Virus record (IMG/VR): IMGVR_UViG_3300024239_000014
Coordinates: 1-64,000 of that record
Source: a virus
DNA: 64,000 bases
Strand: one strand, 5' to 3'
The notes beneath the pieces were generated by a model that was not told the DNA's origin, made no database searches, and saw only the letters and a list, made by a program, of their open reading frames with translations. The translations under genes were made by a program, and so were the position numbers. Every line of letters starts with the position of its first letter. Position 1 is the stretch's first letter. Shown here one piece after another: positions 25,262 through 31,612 of the stretch.

Positions 25262-26144
25262 TGATCCGCTGAGCTATCTGCTCGCCTCCGGTCAAACCGG
25301 TCGCAAAGGCTTTCTCGAAGGCACTGTATCCGATGTTGCGGATGTCACCAAGGGTGGTCAGATGGGCTTCATGCCCGACTACACCACCATCAATGCGAAC
25401 GTCCCGTACGTTCGCAAGAACATCTTCGCCGTCGTGATTCAGGCACCGCTGGGTTTCGACGACCTGCCGGAACCTGATCTGTGGTACTCGGCCTTTAAGG
25501 CCATGGTCGAACGTCATCCGACTCGTATCGAAGGTCTGCGTTCCACCGTGAACGTGGAATGGGTGGAAACCCCCGTCGGTGGTGCCGGTGAAGTTCAGCA
25601 GGACGTTGGTAACGTGACGCGTGAGCGTTCCGAGCCGGCGTTCACCTGGCAGGAGAAACTCGGTCGTCCGTTTACCCGCTTCCTCGAAAGCTGGATTACG
25701 GAACTGATGGGCGATCCCAACAGCAAGGTGCCGAACGTCATCACTCGTGGTCTGCGTAAGACCCCGAACATGCTGCCGCAGTACAAGTCGGCCACCGTGA
25801 TGTTCATCGAGCCTGATGTGACTCACACCAAGGTCGAAAAGGCCTGGCTGTGCACCAACATGATGCCGAACATCTCCGGCCCGATCGAAGGTAGCCGCGA
25901 CATCACCGCCGGCGGCGAAATCCTGGAAATCAGCGTGACCTTCAGCGCCATCACCCAAGTGGGTTATGGTGTTGATACCTACGCGCAGAAACTCCTGGAC
26001 GACCTGAACCTGGTGGGTGCAAACCCGATGCTGGCTCCGGCTTTCGTTGACGGCATCGACCCCGATGTTTCTTCGAAGCAAGTGGGTTACATGGATCAGG
26101 TCAAGAAGGCTCGTGAGACCTTCCTGACTCGTTCTCCGACCTAA
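25254..26144 (+). CDS. Tail tube protein
   Basis: 296 residues, directly after and overlapping the sheath gene, matching phiKZ gp30 in position and size. The sequence has the beta-sandwich pattern of tube proteins: YVRKNIFAVVIQAPLGFDDL, EVEPDVTHTKVEKAWLC-type strands, and GGEILEISVTFSAITQVG near residue 220, which resembles the last strand of gp19-like tubes. The C-terminal tail is polar. It forms the inner tube for DNA passage. It is followed by a hairpin and a bidirectional terminator. Confidence 0.88.
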   Translation: MANDPLSYLLASGQTGRKGFLEGTVSDVADVTKGGQMGFMPDYTTINANVPYVRKNIFAVVIQAPLGFDDLPEPDLWYSAFKAMVERHPTRIEGLRSTVNVEWVETPVGGAGEVQQDVGNVTRERSEPAFTWQEKLGRPFTRFLESWITELMGDPNSKVPNVITRGLRKTPNMLPQYKSATVMFIEPDVTHTKVEKAWLCTNMMPNISGPIEGSRDITAGGEILEISVTFSAITQVGYGVDTYAQKLLDDLNLVGANPMLAPAFVDGIDPDVSSKQVGYMDQVKKARETFLTRSPT

Positions 26145-26166
26145 TCCGTTAAAGGAGAGGGGTATA

Positions 26167-26190
26167 CGGGAGGACCGAAAGGTCCTCCCG
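26167..26190 (+). terminator. 10-bp GAAA-loop hairpin after the tube gene
   Basis: Perfect stem CGGGAGGACC/GGTCCTCCCG with GAAA loop, followed by CTATGCCGCAATGC and then a run of nine A. Confidence 0.85.
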
Positions 26191-26204
26191 CTATGCCGCA
26201 ATGC

Positions 26205-26232
26205 AAAAAAAAACAGCGCGATTGCTGTTTTT
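26205..26232. terminator. Bidirectional A/T-tract terminator
   Basis: Stem AAAACAGC/GCTGTTTT with loop GCGATT. It gives a T-run in either direction (nine T on the minus strand). It ends the 26252-26716 transcript and backs up the tube terminator. Confidence 0.8.
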
Positions 26233-26251
26233 CCGTAGCATTGCACTACGG

Positions 26252-26716
26252 TTACTCCTCGCGAGCCCATTCGGCTACCGCAGTTTTCAGGTTCTGCAGT
26301 CCACAGCGGTAGCCGTTGCGACCCGGTGTTGCAGCCTTACCGTTGACCCACTCCGGAGCCTCCTTGAGGATTTCTTCGAAGGAGCGCTTGGTGCCCGATA
26401 GTCCGATGCAGAGGTAACCGAGCGGGCGTTCGGTCGCCCGGAGTTCTCGCCAAAACTCCAACATCCGCGCTTTGCGCGCGGCGCCGGCGTTGTATACCCG
26501 TTGGGCCGGCCCGCCGATTACGAGATATACCACACTCTCGCTCTCGTAGAGATCTTCGAGCGTTTCAACCACGTCATCCCAATTGACAACACAGACGCGG
26601 TGAACGAGGCGATGATGGCCAACTCCGAAGGTGGCGCCGTCGAGCTCGATCAAGTAGCCAGAGGCTACCTCGATAGAGACAGGGCAGTCTTCTCTAAAAA
26701 TTGCTTCTACGTACAT
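26252..26716 (-). CDS. Hypothetical protein, paralogue of 27195-27584, 154 aa
   Basis: Not recognised. ATG 26716 has AGGAGAG upstream. It is clearly related to the protein at 27195-27584. Shared landmarks are YVE-x-IFR-x-DCP(I/V)S at the N-terminus, VVYLV(I/V)GGP-x-QR-x-YN-x-G in the middle, and EAPEWV/QAPEWV near the end. This copy carries a C-terminal extension of about 30 residues (GRNGYRCGLQNLKTAVAEW). The GGPxQRxYN block looks like a conserved active or binding loop of an alpha/beta fold; the function is unknown. Confidence 0.75.
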   Translation of the reverse strand: MYVEAIFREDCPVSIEVASGYLIELDGATFGVGHHRLVHRVCVVNWDDVVETLEDLYESESVVYLVIGGPAQRVYNAGAARKARMLEFWRELRATERPLGYLCIGLSGTKRSFEEILKEAPEWVNGKAATPGRNGYRCGLQNLKTAVAEWAREE

Positions 26717-26719
26717 GAA

Positions 26720-26896
26720 TTAGCTCTCCTTGTTGTACGCTGCGAGGATTGCACCGGCAGTTGCGCACAATGATGCGCCGATGCTCACACCAATCGCCAA
26801 CCCTGTCCACCAGCCACGGTTTTCACCGCGCTCGTACCCTTTTATCCACCCCGCAGCAAAGGTTTCTGGATTGGTGTTGTTATTTTGGTTTTCCAT
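26720..26896 (-). CDS. Small single-pass membrane protein, 58 aa
   Basis: A short gene, found from a good Shine-Dalgarno (GGAGGG, six bases before ATG 26896). A polar Asn-rich N-terminus (MENQNNNTNPETF), the motif KGYERGENRG, then one hydrophobic helix WWTGLAIGVSIGASLCATAG and a short tail AYNKES. Its stop is 3 bases before the start of the 26252-26716 gene. It resembles the adjacent 58-residue protein in length, KxYExG motif and membrane segment, so the two look like duplicates. Holin-like or membrane-anchor roles are possible. Confidence 0.7.
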   Translation of the reverse strand: MENQNNNTNPETFAAGWIKGYERGENRGWWTGLAIGVSIGASLCATAGAILAAYNKES

Positions 26897-26908
26897 AGTC
26901 GACCCTCC

Positions 26909-27085
26909 TTACTTGTTTTTGACGATGGCCACCACCGCCGCTGTGATGACCAGACCCACCAGGGCACCTGCGGCCCAGCCGCGGAGCTTCACGCGGACCC
27001 GGCCGTTCTCGAACCCGGCCTCGTAAGCTTTCACCACCTTGGCTGTTTGTTCGTCCATGGTCGGGGTGTTGATGTTGGTATTCAT
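26909..27085 (-). CDS. Small single-pass membrane protein, paralogue of 26720-26896, 58 aa
   Basis: ATG 27085 has AGGAG six bases upstream. N-terminus MNTNINTPTMDEQTAKV, then KAYEAGFENGRVRV (compare KGYERGENRG in the neighbour), then a hydrophobic helix GWAAGALVGLVITAAVVAIV and a basic end KNK. This gives an N-out or N-in single-pass protein. With 26720-26896 and the two flanking paralogues, this forms a nested duplication of two gene types. Function unknown. Confidence 0.7.
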   Translation of the reverse strand: MNTNINTPTMDEQTAKVVKAYEAGFENGRVRVKLRGWAAGALVGLVITAAVVAIVKNK

Positions 27086-27115
27086 GATTTTCTCCTGGTT
27101 AAAGATTCACCCCAG

Positions 27116-27132
27116 CAATATAGGTCTGAAAT
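27116..27132 (-). promoter_or_regulatory. Promoter-like motif ACCTATATT upstream of the membrane-protein operon
   Basis: Reads ATTTCAGACCTATATTG on the minus strand, about 31 bases upstream of ATG 27085. A near-identical copy (ATTTCAAACCTATATTC) lies at 31535-31551 upstream of another small membrane-protein gene. The TATATT core resembles my recollection of phiKZ early promoters (TATATTAC). Assignment is by repetition and position only. Confidence 0.45.
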
Positions 27133-27151
27133 AAAGTGGGATTAGAATTGC

Positions 27152-27184
27152 AAAAAAAAAGAGGAAAGGGATTTCCCTCTCCTC
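27152..27184 (-). terminator. Terminator with nine-T tract
   Basis: Stem GAGGAAAGGG/CCCTCTCCTC with one mismatch and loop ATTT, followed on the minus strand by nine T. Located 10 bases after the stop of 27195-27584. Confidence 0.8.
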
Positions 27185-27194
27185 CTATGTCAGA

Positions 27195-27584
27195 TCAGTA
27201 CGTACAACTTGTCACCCATTCGGGAGCTTGTTTAAGCATTTCTGCAAATGCCTCTTGGGTGGTCGAAAAGCCTAAGCAGAGATATTGAAACGGGTGTTTC
27301 TCAGGTGCAAGACTTCGCCAGAAGTCCAACATCTGCTTCTTCCGATCAGGACCCACGTTATAAGCCCGTTGACCTGGACCTCCAACGACGAGGTAGACGA
27401 CGTCGCTGTTATCGGTTATATCAGATACCCTGTCCGCAACATCATCCCAGTACGCCACCTTGACACGATGACCACGGTCGTATCCTGTCATTACCCATTC
27501 ATCGTCTTGCTTCGCGAGGTAGTCTGTCGCAATCTGAACGCTAATCGGACAATCGGTCCGAAAGATTACTTCGACGTAAGCCAT
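27195..27584 (-). CDS. Hypothetical protein, paralogue of 26252-26716, 129 aa
   Basis: Not recognised. Starts at ATG 27584, seven bases downstream of the 27591-28103 stop. It shares with 26252-26716 the N-terminal YVEVIFRTDCPIS, the central VVYLVVGGPGQRAYNVG, a following FWRSL, and the end KQAPEWV. It is shorter and lacks the C-terminal extension. It ends a minus-strand run from 29956. The duplication with diverged sequence suggests two specialised copies acting on related targets. Confidence 0.75.
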   Translation of the reverse strand: MAYVEVIFRTDCPISVQIATDYLAKQDDEWVMTGYDRGHRVKVAYWDDVADRVSDITDNSDVVYLVVGGPGQRAYNVGPDRKKQMLDFWRSLAPEKHPFQYLCLGFSTTQEAFAEMLKQAPEWVTSCTY

Positions 27585-27590
27585 GTTACC

Positions 27591-28103
27591 TTACTCCACT
27601 TTACTCGCCGTGTCCTGGTACAGTGGTCCTGGCACCAAACCGTGGCGCTCGATGAAGCCGCGGATCAAGCGCCGAGATACTTCATCGATTTCTTCGAATT
27701 CGACCAGCTCTACACCCGTGGCGAACTTCTTGTGGAAGAAATCGCGATATGCGTAGATATCCGCCACATTGTCACGCGGTTTAGACGTGAAGGTGTCGAA
27801 GTGACTACCGTCAATCTCAAACCATGCATGGAACGATGTCATGTGGTACGTCACCCGGACGTCGTACAGATCAAAGATGACCGAACCGATCGCAAGAGCC
27901 GCTGTCACCGAATCGTTGAAGTTGATGGACATCACCGCTTCACGATGCGCATCGTCACTGTACTCGTGTACTTGCATGTGGTTGTACATCTCACCATTCA
28001 CACAGAGTTTGTCCAACGTCTGCAGTGGGACGCGACCTTTGCTGTATTCCACAAAGTCATCGATCAGCGCACTAACCTTTTCCAACAATTTACCCTTGTC
28101 CAT
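27591..28103 (-). CDS. Hypothetical protein with weak transglutaminase-like core, 170 aa
   Basis: ATG 28103 has GAGGG upstream. Residues ~90-120 contain SFHAWFEIDGSHFDTF, the H...D phrasing common in transglutaminase-like proteins. The segment where the catalytic Cys would lie (TAALAIGSVIFDLY) has none, so an active cysteine enzyme is unlikely. Two other Cys-free helices surround it. I rate the fold resemblance as weak. It is expressed with NADAR-like and DUF488-like genes in one minus-strand operon. Confidence 0.65.
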   Translation of the reverse strand: MDKGKLLEKVSALIDDFVEYSKGRVPLQTLDKLCVNGEMYNHMQVHEYSDDAHREAVMSINFNDSVTAALAIGSVIFDLYDVRVTYHMTSFHAWFEIDGSHFDTFTSKPRDNVADIYAYRDFFHKKFATGVELVEFEEIDEVSRRLIRGFIERHGLVPGPLYQDTASKVE

Positions 28104-28113
28104 AAAGCCCTCG

Positions 28114-28641
28114 TTAACCTGGTGTTAATTGATTTGCTTTCCACGCATCGAGTAGTTCTTTCCAGTACCCGAGAATGGTGTGCTGTTGTTTGTCGCTCAC
28201 GTACGCTCGAACAATATCGTAGCGGCTGACACGCAGTCGCTTTTGCGTGTACTTGTGCATCACTTCACGATCAGCGTCAGAAAGGATTGCAAACTGCGTA
28301 GCTACCGCGGCTTTAATCCGGCCTAAGCGCTCGTCTGTCTTGATCAAACGGCGACTGATAGGTGGATAGCCGATCATGGTAAAGAGTCGCGCAGCTGCGC
28401 TTACAGCAGCTTCACTGTGGCTATTTCTGAGTCGCTCGCGACCAGCCAAGACCCACGGCATCTTGACGAGTCGGGTTTGTTTATCTACCAACCAGTCTTC
28501 CACATCGGTATCGATGATAAAACTGAAGAGGCAAGCATACTCACGTACTTCATCACTACCTTCGGGTTTATACAGCACAGGTAGCGGGTAAATCGGACTC
28601 GGGTTAATCGACACTTGGTTCGACGTGACGGGGTGTTTCAC
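28114..28641 (-). CDS. Hypothetical protein, 175 aa
   Basis: Not recognised. GTG start at 28641 with GGAGGAG upstream, overlapping the stop of the NADAR-like gene by 4 bases (GTGA). Pro-rich N-terminus (SPIYPLPVLYKPEG) and a helical, basic C-terminal half (RRLIKTDERLGRIKAAVATQ, KRLRVSRYDIVRAYVSDK). The basic helices could bind nucleic acid, but no domain is recognised. Confidence 0.65.
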   Translation of the reverse strand: MKHPVTSNQVSINPSPIYPLPVLYKPEGSDEVREYACLFSFIIDTDVEDWLVDKQTRLVKMPWVLAGRERLRNSHSEAAVSAAARLFTMIGYPPISRRLIKTDERLGRIKAAVATQFAILSDADREVMHKYTQKRLRVSRYDIVRAYVSDKQQHTILGYWKELLDAWKANQLTPG

Positions 28642-29180
28642 GTAGTCTCCTCCTTTAACTCCTGTCTCAAACCTTCCCAGAACATCAACTGCCAGTCGTG
28701 GTGGGGAAGTTCGATAACACGGTACGGCACTTTCATGCCGTAGTAGTAATAGTGCTTAAACGGTAATGTTGACTCAGCTAGTAGCCGTGCTAATTCCTCA
28801 TTGAGTTCTACCTTGCTTCGCAATGCCACGCGAAAGGCGCGACGGAATGCTTCGCTTGAAGTGATCTCAATCTTCTCTTCATCCGTGATGCCGGCTTCAT
28901 CACACAGCGTACGGCCCAGCTTCTTGGCATAGCCGCCATACGCCGTACGTAAATCCGACCAGGGTTTCTTCTTGACATCAAACCCATCCACGCGATGGGA
29001 ACATTCAATTAGATTGCAGTACCAGAACGCTTCTGCCGAGTTATAGCGCACGTCGCCAAACACCACCGGAGAATTCGCTAGGTTCGACAACAGTCGACCT
29101 AAGCGGGTAATTCCCGATGAATAGATGTTGATGTGGGTGCGACCGTCTTCTGCCGGCAATTCACTCAGGTTTGGGGTCAC
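28638..29180 (-). CDS. NADAR/YbiA-like family protein
   Basis: 180 residues from GTG 29180, chosen for AAGGAGAG seven bases upstream; the frame is open further but would overlap the previous gene more. The N-terminal half carries the NADAR signature RLLSNLANSPVVFGDVRYNS followed by AEAFWYCNLI (residues ~29-58), matching the LSNF...V..(S)VE..(Y/W)Q pattern of YbiA-type proteins. Known members are N-glycosidases on NAD-related or riboflavin-pathway compounds, and some remove ADP-ribose from guanine in DNA or RNA. A counter-defence role against ADP-ribosylation is a reasonable inference. It overlaps the DUF488-like gene. Confidence 0.8.
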   Translation of the reverse strand: MTPNLSELPAEDGRTHINIYSSGITRLGRLLSNLANSPVVFGDVRYNSAEAFWYCNLIECSHRVDGFDVKKKPWSDLRTAYGGYAKKLGRTLCDEAGITDEEKIEITSSEAFRRAFRVALRSKVELNEELARLLAESTLPFKHYYYYGMKVPYRVIELPHHDWQLMFWEGLRQELKEETT

Positions 29181-29541
29181 AGTAAAGCTCTCCTTGGTAC
29201 TGGAATTCAAAGCCATGCTTCTTGGCAATGGCTTCAAGGAAGTTCACCAGCAGGTACCGGTGACAAAAGGTGTGGGGTGTGCAGTAACAACCAATCGCAA
29301 TTGATGGATACTGAAAGAGCTCATGCCAGTGTGCTTGATGGTCTTTGTACGACTGCCGCATCCGTTCGGTGTAAATGCGACGGTACTCCGCTTCAGTCAT
29401 CGTTTGGTTCTTAATCCCCATGACGATGTCCCAACCGGGCGCAAAGACTGCATCACCAGTCTTGGTCGTGCTGTCGAGTAGGAAGTGGTTTTCCTTTCTG
29501 ACCTTACGCCAATGAGAGAGATGGACTGTGTGGCATTTCAC
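29161..29541 (-). CDS. DUF488-like protein with C-x-C...FCHR motif, 126 aa
   Basis: Contains IAIGCYCTPHTFCHRYLL (residues ~81-98: C85, C87, C93-H94-R95), the hallmark of DUF488-like proteins, usually read as CYC..g.FCHR..L. The N-terminal part has FAPGWDIVMG and a helix rich in charged residues. ATG 29541 lies inside the 3' end of the 29504-29956 gene, and its own 3' end overlaps the NADAR-like gene by 20 bases. The biochemical function of the family is not settled; the neighbour suggests nucleotide or ADP-ribose chemistry. Confidence 0.75.
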   Translation of the reverse strand: MKCHTVHLSHWRKVRKENHFLLDSTTKTGDAVFAPGWDIVMGIKNQTMTEAEYRRIYTERMRQSYKDHQAHWHELFQYPSIAIGCYCTPHTFCHRYLLVNFLEAIAKKHGFEFQYQGELYCDPKPE

Positions 29542-29956
29542 GGCGCTTCCCCCATTTGAGTTGTTTCAGATCAGCTTCTAATCCCAATCGCCCTACAGCG
29601 ATACCCAAAGCTAGTGCTTTGTTAGACGAGCAGGTTTCAAACTGCACCGTATCGTATTGGAGTTCGTGGTGATGACTAAACGTCCCGGGTGCGAAGGGTG
29701 GTCGCACACTCACGAAGTGACGATAGGTGTTACGTTCGCCGCTGATTCGTTCTTGAGAGATCTTCACACCCAATCGACGAGACTCCCGCAGCAACCAATC
29801 TGAATCATCCACTAAAGAGATGATGCGTTCCATGCCATTAATGAGCACCAGTGATTTACGCTTTTTAACGTCATAACCGATGAAAGTGATGTCACGGATG
29901 ATACAGAGCAGCTGCTCCAGCTCCAAGTCACTGGCAGTGAGCGTTTGAAATAGCAT
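29504..29956 (-). CDS. Hypothetical protein, 150 aa
   Basis: Not recognised. ATG 29956 has AGAGG five bases upstream and is the first gene of the minus-strand operon 29956-27195. Early helix LTASDLELEQLLCIIRD, strands SLVLINGMERIISLVDD, then a Cys- and Lys-containing C-terminus (TCSSNKALALGIAVGRLG). The last 12 codons overlap the DUF488-like gene and read less natively. Confidence 0.65.
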   Translation of the reverse strand: MLFQTLTASDLELEQLLCIIRDITFIGYDVKKRKSLVLINGMERIISLVDDSDWLLRESRRLGVKISQERISGERNTYRHFVSVRPPFAPGTFSHHHELQYDTVQFETCSSNKALALGIAVGRLGLEADLKQLKWGKRREMPHSPSLSLA

Positions 29957-29981
29957 AAAGGCCTCTCAGAGCGATTTGTCA

Positions 29982-30001
29982 GGGGTAGGTGACACTACCC
30001 C
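29982..30001 (-). terminator. Hairpin after the exported 185-aa protein gene
   Basis: Stem GGGGTAG/CTACCCC with loop GTGACA. In minus-strand RNA it is preceded by CGTCATAGTG, the same flank as at 9778-9800, and followed by TGACAAATCG without a U-tract. Confidence 0.65.
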
Positions 30002-30034
30002 ACTATGACGCATAACAATGCAGTACAGCGCGTT

Positions 30035-30592
30035 TTAGAGTGCCCTGCCTGAATAGCTTTCACACATCGCGGTCATCCAATCCATCGCTTCCTTGCCTTG
30101 ACGGATGTCGAAGAACTCCGAGTACTTCCCGCCTGTCATGGTGTACAGTTCGGTACGCATCACGCGGTGGTTACTCAGGTAGTCCCAGAACTTCTGACCT
30201 TGCTTCGGCGGGGCGCTACCAGCCATCATGTGCATAAAGGCGACATCATCACCTGTTTTGTACACATACTTGATCGGTGTGCCAATGATCGGTTCGTCGT
30301 CGATCAGCACACGCACAAACCCGAAGTCAGGATCTACGTAGTCTTCGGTGTCGCTATTAGGTACAGCAAGCTGTGTTGTGAAGTTTTCGCAGTCGTTGAC
30401 TTTGGATGTGACAACAAACTTAGTGTCGCTATCCTCGGATACAACCGGGTTGATTGCCGAAACAATTACATTCCCGCTAGCTGCCGTAATGACGCTGACG
30501 TACCAGTCACCGAATACCTTACCGGTGTCCTCATTAGCCGAAACGCCGGCCACCGAAAGAAGCAACACAAAGAAAAACAGAATAGATTTCAT
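30035..30592 (-). CDS. Exported (periplasmic) protein of unknown function, 185 aa
   Basis: A clear Sec signal peptide MKSILFFFVLLLSVAGVSAN with an AxA-like cleavage site near residue 19 (VSA-N). The mature part is beta-rich (GDWYVSVITAASGNVIVSA, FGFVRVLIDDEPIIGTP) and has two Cys that could form a disulfide (NDCENF and TAMCESY). No catalytic motif. The GDWYVS strand pattern is reminiscent of IalB-like periplasmic proteins, but the match is weak. It could act in the envelope during lysis or superinfection exclusion. Confidence 0.75.
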   Translation of the reverse strand: MKSILFFFVLLLSVAGVSANEDTGKVFGDWYVSVITAASGNVIVSAINPVVSEDSDTKFVVTSKVNDCENFTTQLAVPNSDTEDYVDPDFGFVRVLIDDEPIIGTPIKYVYKTGDDVAFMHMMAGSAPPKQGQKFWDYLSNHRVMRTELYTMTGGKYSEFFDIRQGKEAMDWMTAMCESYSGRAL

Positions 30593-30625
30593 AACCTTTT
30601 CTCTCTATTAACAAAAGTGGCATAA

Positions 30626-30655
30626 AGCCCACTCCCTAACACAAGGGAGTGGGCT
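30626..30655 (-). terminator. 12-bp hairpin after the 156-aa gene
   Basis: Perfect stem AGCCCACTCCCT/AGGGAGTGGGCT with loop AACACA. The minus-strand tail is TTATGCCACTTTTG. Confidence 0.8.
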
Positions 30656-30662
30656 ACCAGAC

Positions 30663-31133
30663 TTACTTCTCGGTGCCGAAGGTTTCGCGGAACATCGCGC
30701 GCACGTTGTCGCGGACGTTCTTGTGTTCACCACGGTCACCAGCACCAGCCAGAATAACTTTACCGGTTACACGACCCCAAGTGGTGGTCATGCCGGGGTT
30801 ATTCTTGTCGCCGTTCGGCACCTGTGCTTCACGGTAGACGTCGAAGTCAAACTTCAGGCCTTTGACGGCCGGCAGCGTAGCGCTGACAATGTCGACACCA
30901 CTGTTCTGTTGCATGTAGTCGTGAGCAGCTTCGGCCACCACGAGACTACCGGCCGCGCTGACGTTGCCGATGTGTCTGACCGCCTTTTGGAATTGGTCGA
31001 TGTCCAGACCGGTACCGGTAAGCGACTTTTCGAACACACCTTCGCTGAACGCGCCAGTGCCGGCATCACCGATTGTGAAGCCGTCGGCCAGTACGGTGGC
31101 CAGTTGGCGTGTTCTTTCTTTGATCTCAGCCAT
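30663..31133 (-). CDS. Hypothetical protein, 156 aa
   Basis: Not recognised. ATG 31133 is preceded by GGAG seven bases upstream; another ATG six bases earlier is almost as good. Begins MAEIKERTRQLATVLAD. Gly/Ala-rich stretches (GDAGTGAFSEGVF, GNVSAAGSLVVAEAAHDY) and a basic C-terminus (GEHKNVRDNVRAMFRETFG). Codon use is GC-ending like the sheath and tube, suggesting high expression and perhaps a virion or nucleoid-type protein. It is a single-gene unit between hairpins. Confidence 0.7.
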   Translation of the reverse strand: MAEIKERTRQLATVLADGFTIGDAGTGAFSEGVFEKSLTGTGLDIDQFQKAVRHIGNVSAAGSLVVAEAAHDYMQQNSGVDIVSATLPAVKGLKFDFDVYREAQVPNGDKNNPGMTTTWGRVTGKVILAGAGDRGEHKNVRDNVRAMFRETFGTEK

Positions 31134-31274
31134 TTTCATACTCCGGAGTGTGTGGATAGGAAACATTCAGCACCGCGCGATGCTGTTTCTGCACAACTAG
31201 ACCCCAAACGTTAAAGTTAACAGGGCCTAATTGCACGGAAAGGGACAAAAAGAAGGGTCCAGTGAAGGACCTCT

Positions 31275-31300
31275 CTCCTGCTACCCGAAGGCAGCAGGAG
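31275..31300 (-). terminator. Hairpin after the 50-aa membrane protein gene
   Basis: Stem CTCCTGCT/AGCAGGAG with an inner CC/GG pair, five bases past the stop of 31306-31458. The minus-strand tail AGAGGTCCTTCACTGG has no U-tract, so efficiency is uncertain. Confidence 0.5.
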
Positions 31301-31305
31301 ACTTC

Positions 31306-31458
31306 TTAGGTTGGGATACCCATCACCAGTCCGCCGTAGATGACGGCGATGGTGACGAGAACAAAAGTTATGCCGTTAAGCAGCTCGTTGGTCTGCTCTT
31401 TGGCACCAGCGCGCTGGGCGCTGTTGCGATAATGCTTTAATGGTTTTACCTGAGTCAT
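31306..31458 (-). CDS. Small single-pass membrane protein, 50 aa
   Basis: A short gene identified from its membrane segment and upstream GAGGA (spacing about 10). Sequence begins MTQVKPLKHYRNSAQRAGAK, a basic N-terminus, followed by NELLNG and one hydrophobic helix ITFVLVTIAVIYGGLVMG near the C-terminus. Positive-inside topology suggests a cytoplasmic N-terminus. A promoter-like motif shared with the 27085 operon lies about 77 bases upstream. Holin or small regulatory membrane protein are possibilities. Confidence 0.65.
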   Translation of the reverse strand: MTQVKPLKHYRNSAQRAGAKEQTNELLNGITFVLVTIAVIYGGLVMGIPT

Positions 31459-31534
31459 TTTTTTTTCGTCCTCTTAACTGGTTTTATATACCGATAACGC
31501 GATTGATGTTACCGGTCTTTGATGGTCACCTAGG

Positions 31535-31551
31535 GAATATAGGTTTGAAAT
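31535..31551 (-). promoter_or_regulatory. Second copy of the ACCTATATT promoter-like motif
   Basis: Reads ATTTCAAACCTATATTC on the minus strand, differing from the 27116-27132 copy at few positions. It lies upstream of the 50-residue membrane protein. The surrounding sequence is A/T-rich. Function inferred from recurrence. Confidence 0.45.
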
Positions 31552-31575
31552 GTTTTTAAACTCAATTGCGGCATA

Positions 31576-31601
31576 GAGGGGGGATCTTTCGATCCCCCCT
31601 C
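31576..31601 (-). terminator. 11-bp hairpin after the inner-head protein gene
   Basis: Perfect stem GAGGGGGGATC/GATCCCCCCTC; in minus-strand RNA the loop is GAAA and the tail is TATGCCGCAATTGAG. This is the same tail as after the 5804-6637 and tube genes on the other strand. Confidence 0.85.
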
Positions 31602-31612
31602 TTTCTTACCGT

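Noticed and set aside
25218-26270. Open frame of 350 codons opposite the tube gene
   Set aside because: Antisense shadow of the tube gene, same codon-bias cause; no Shine-Dalgarno and no recognisable protein features.
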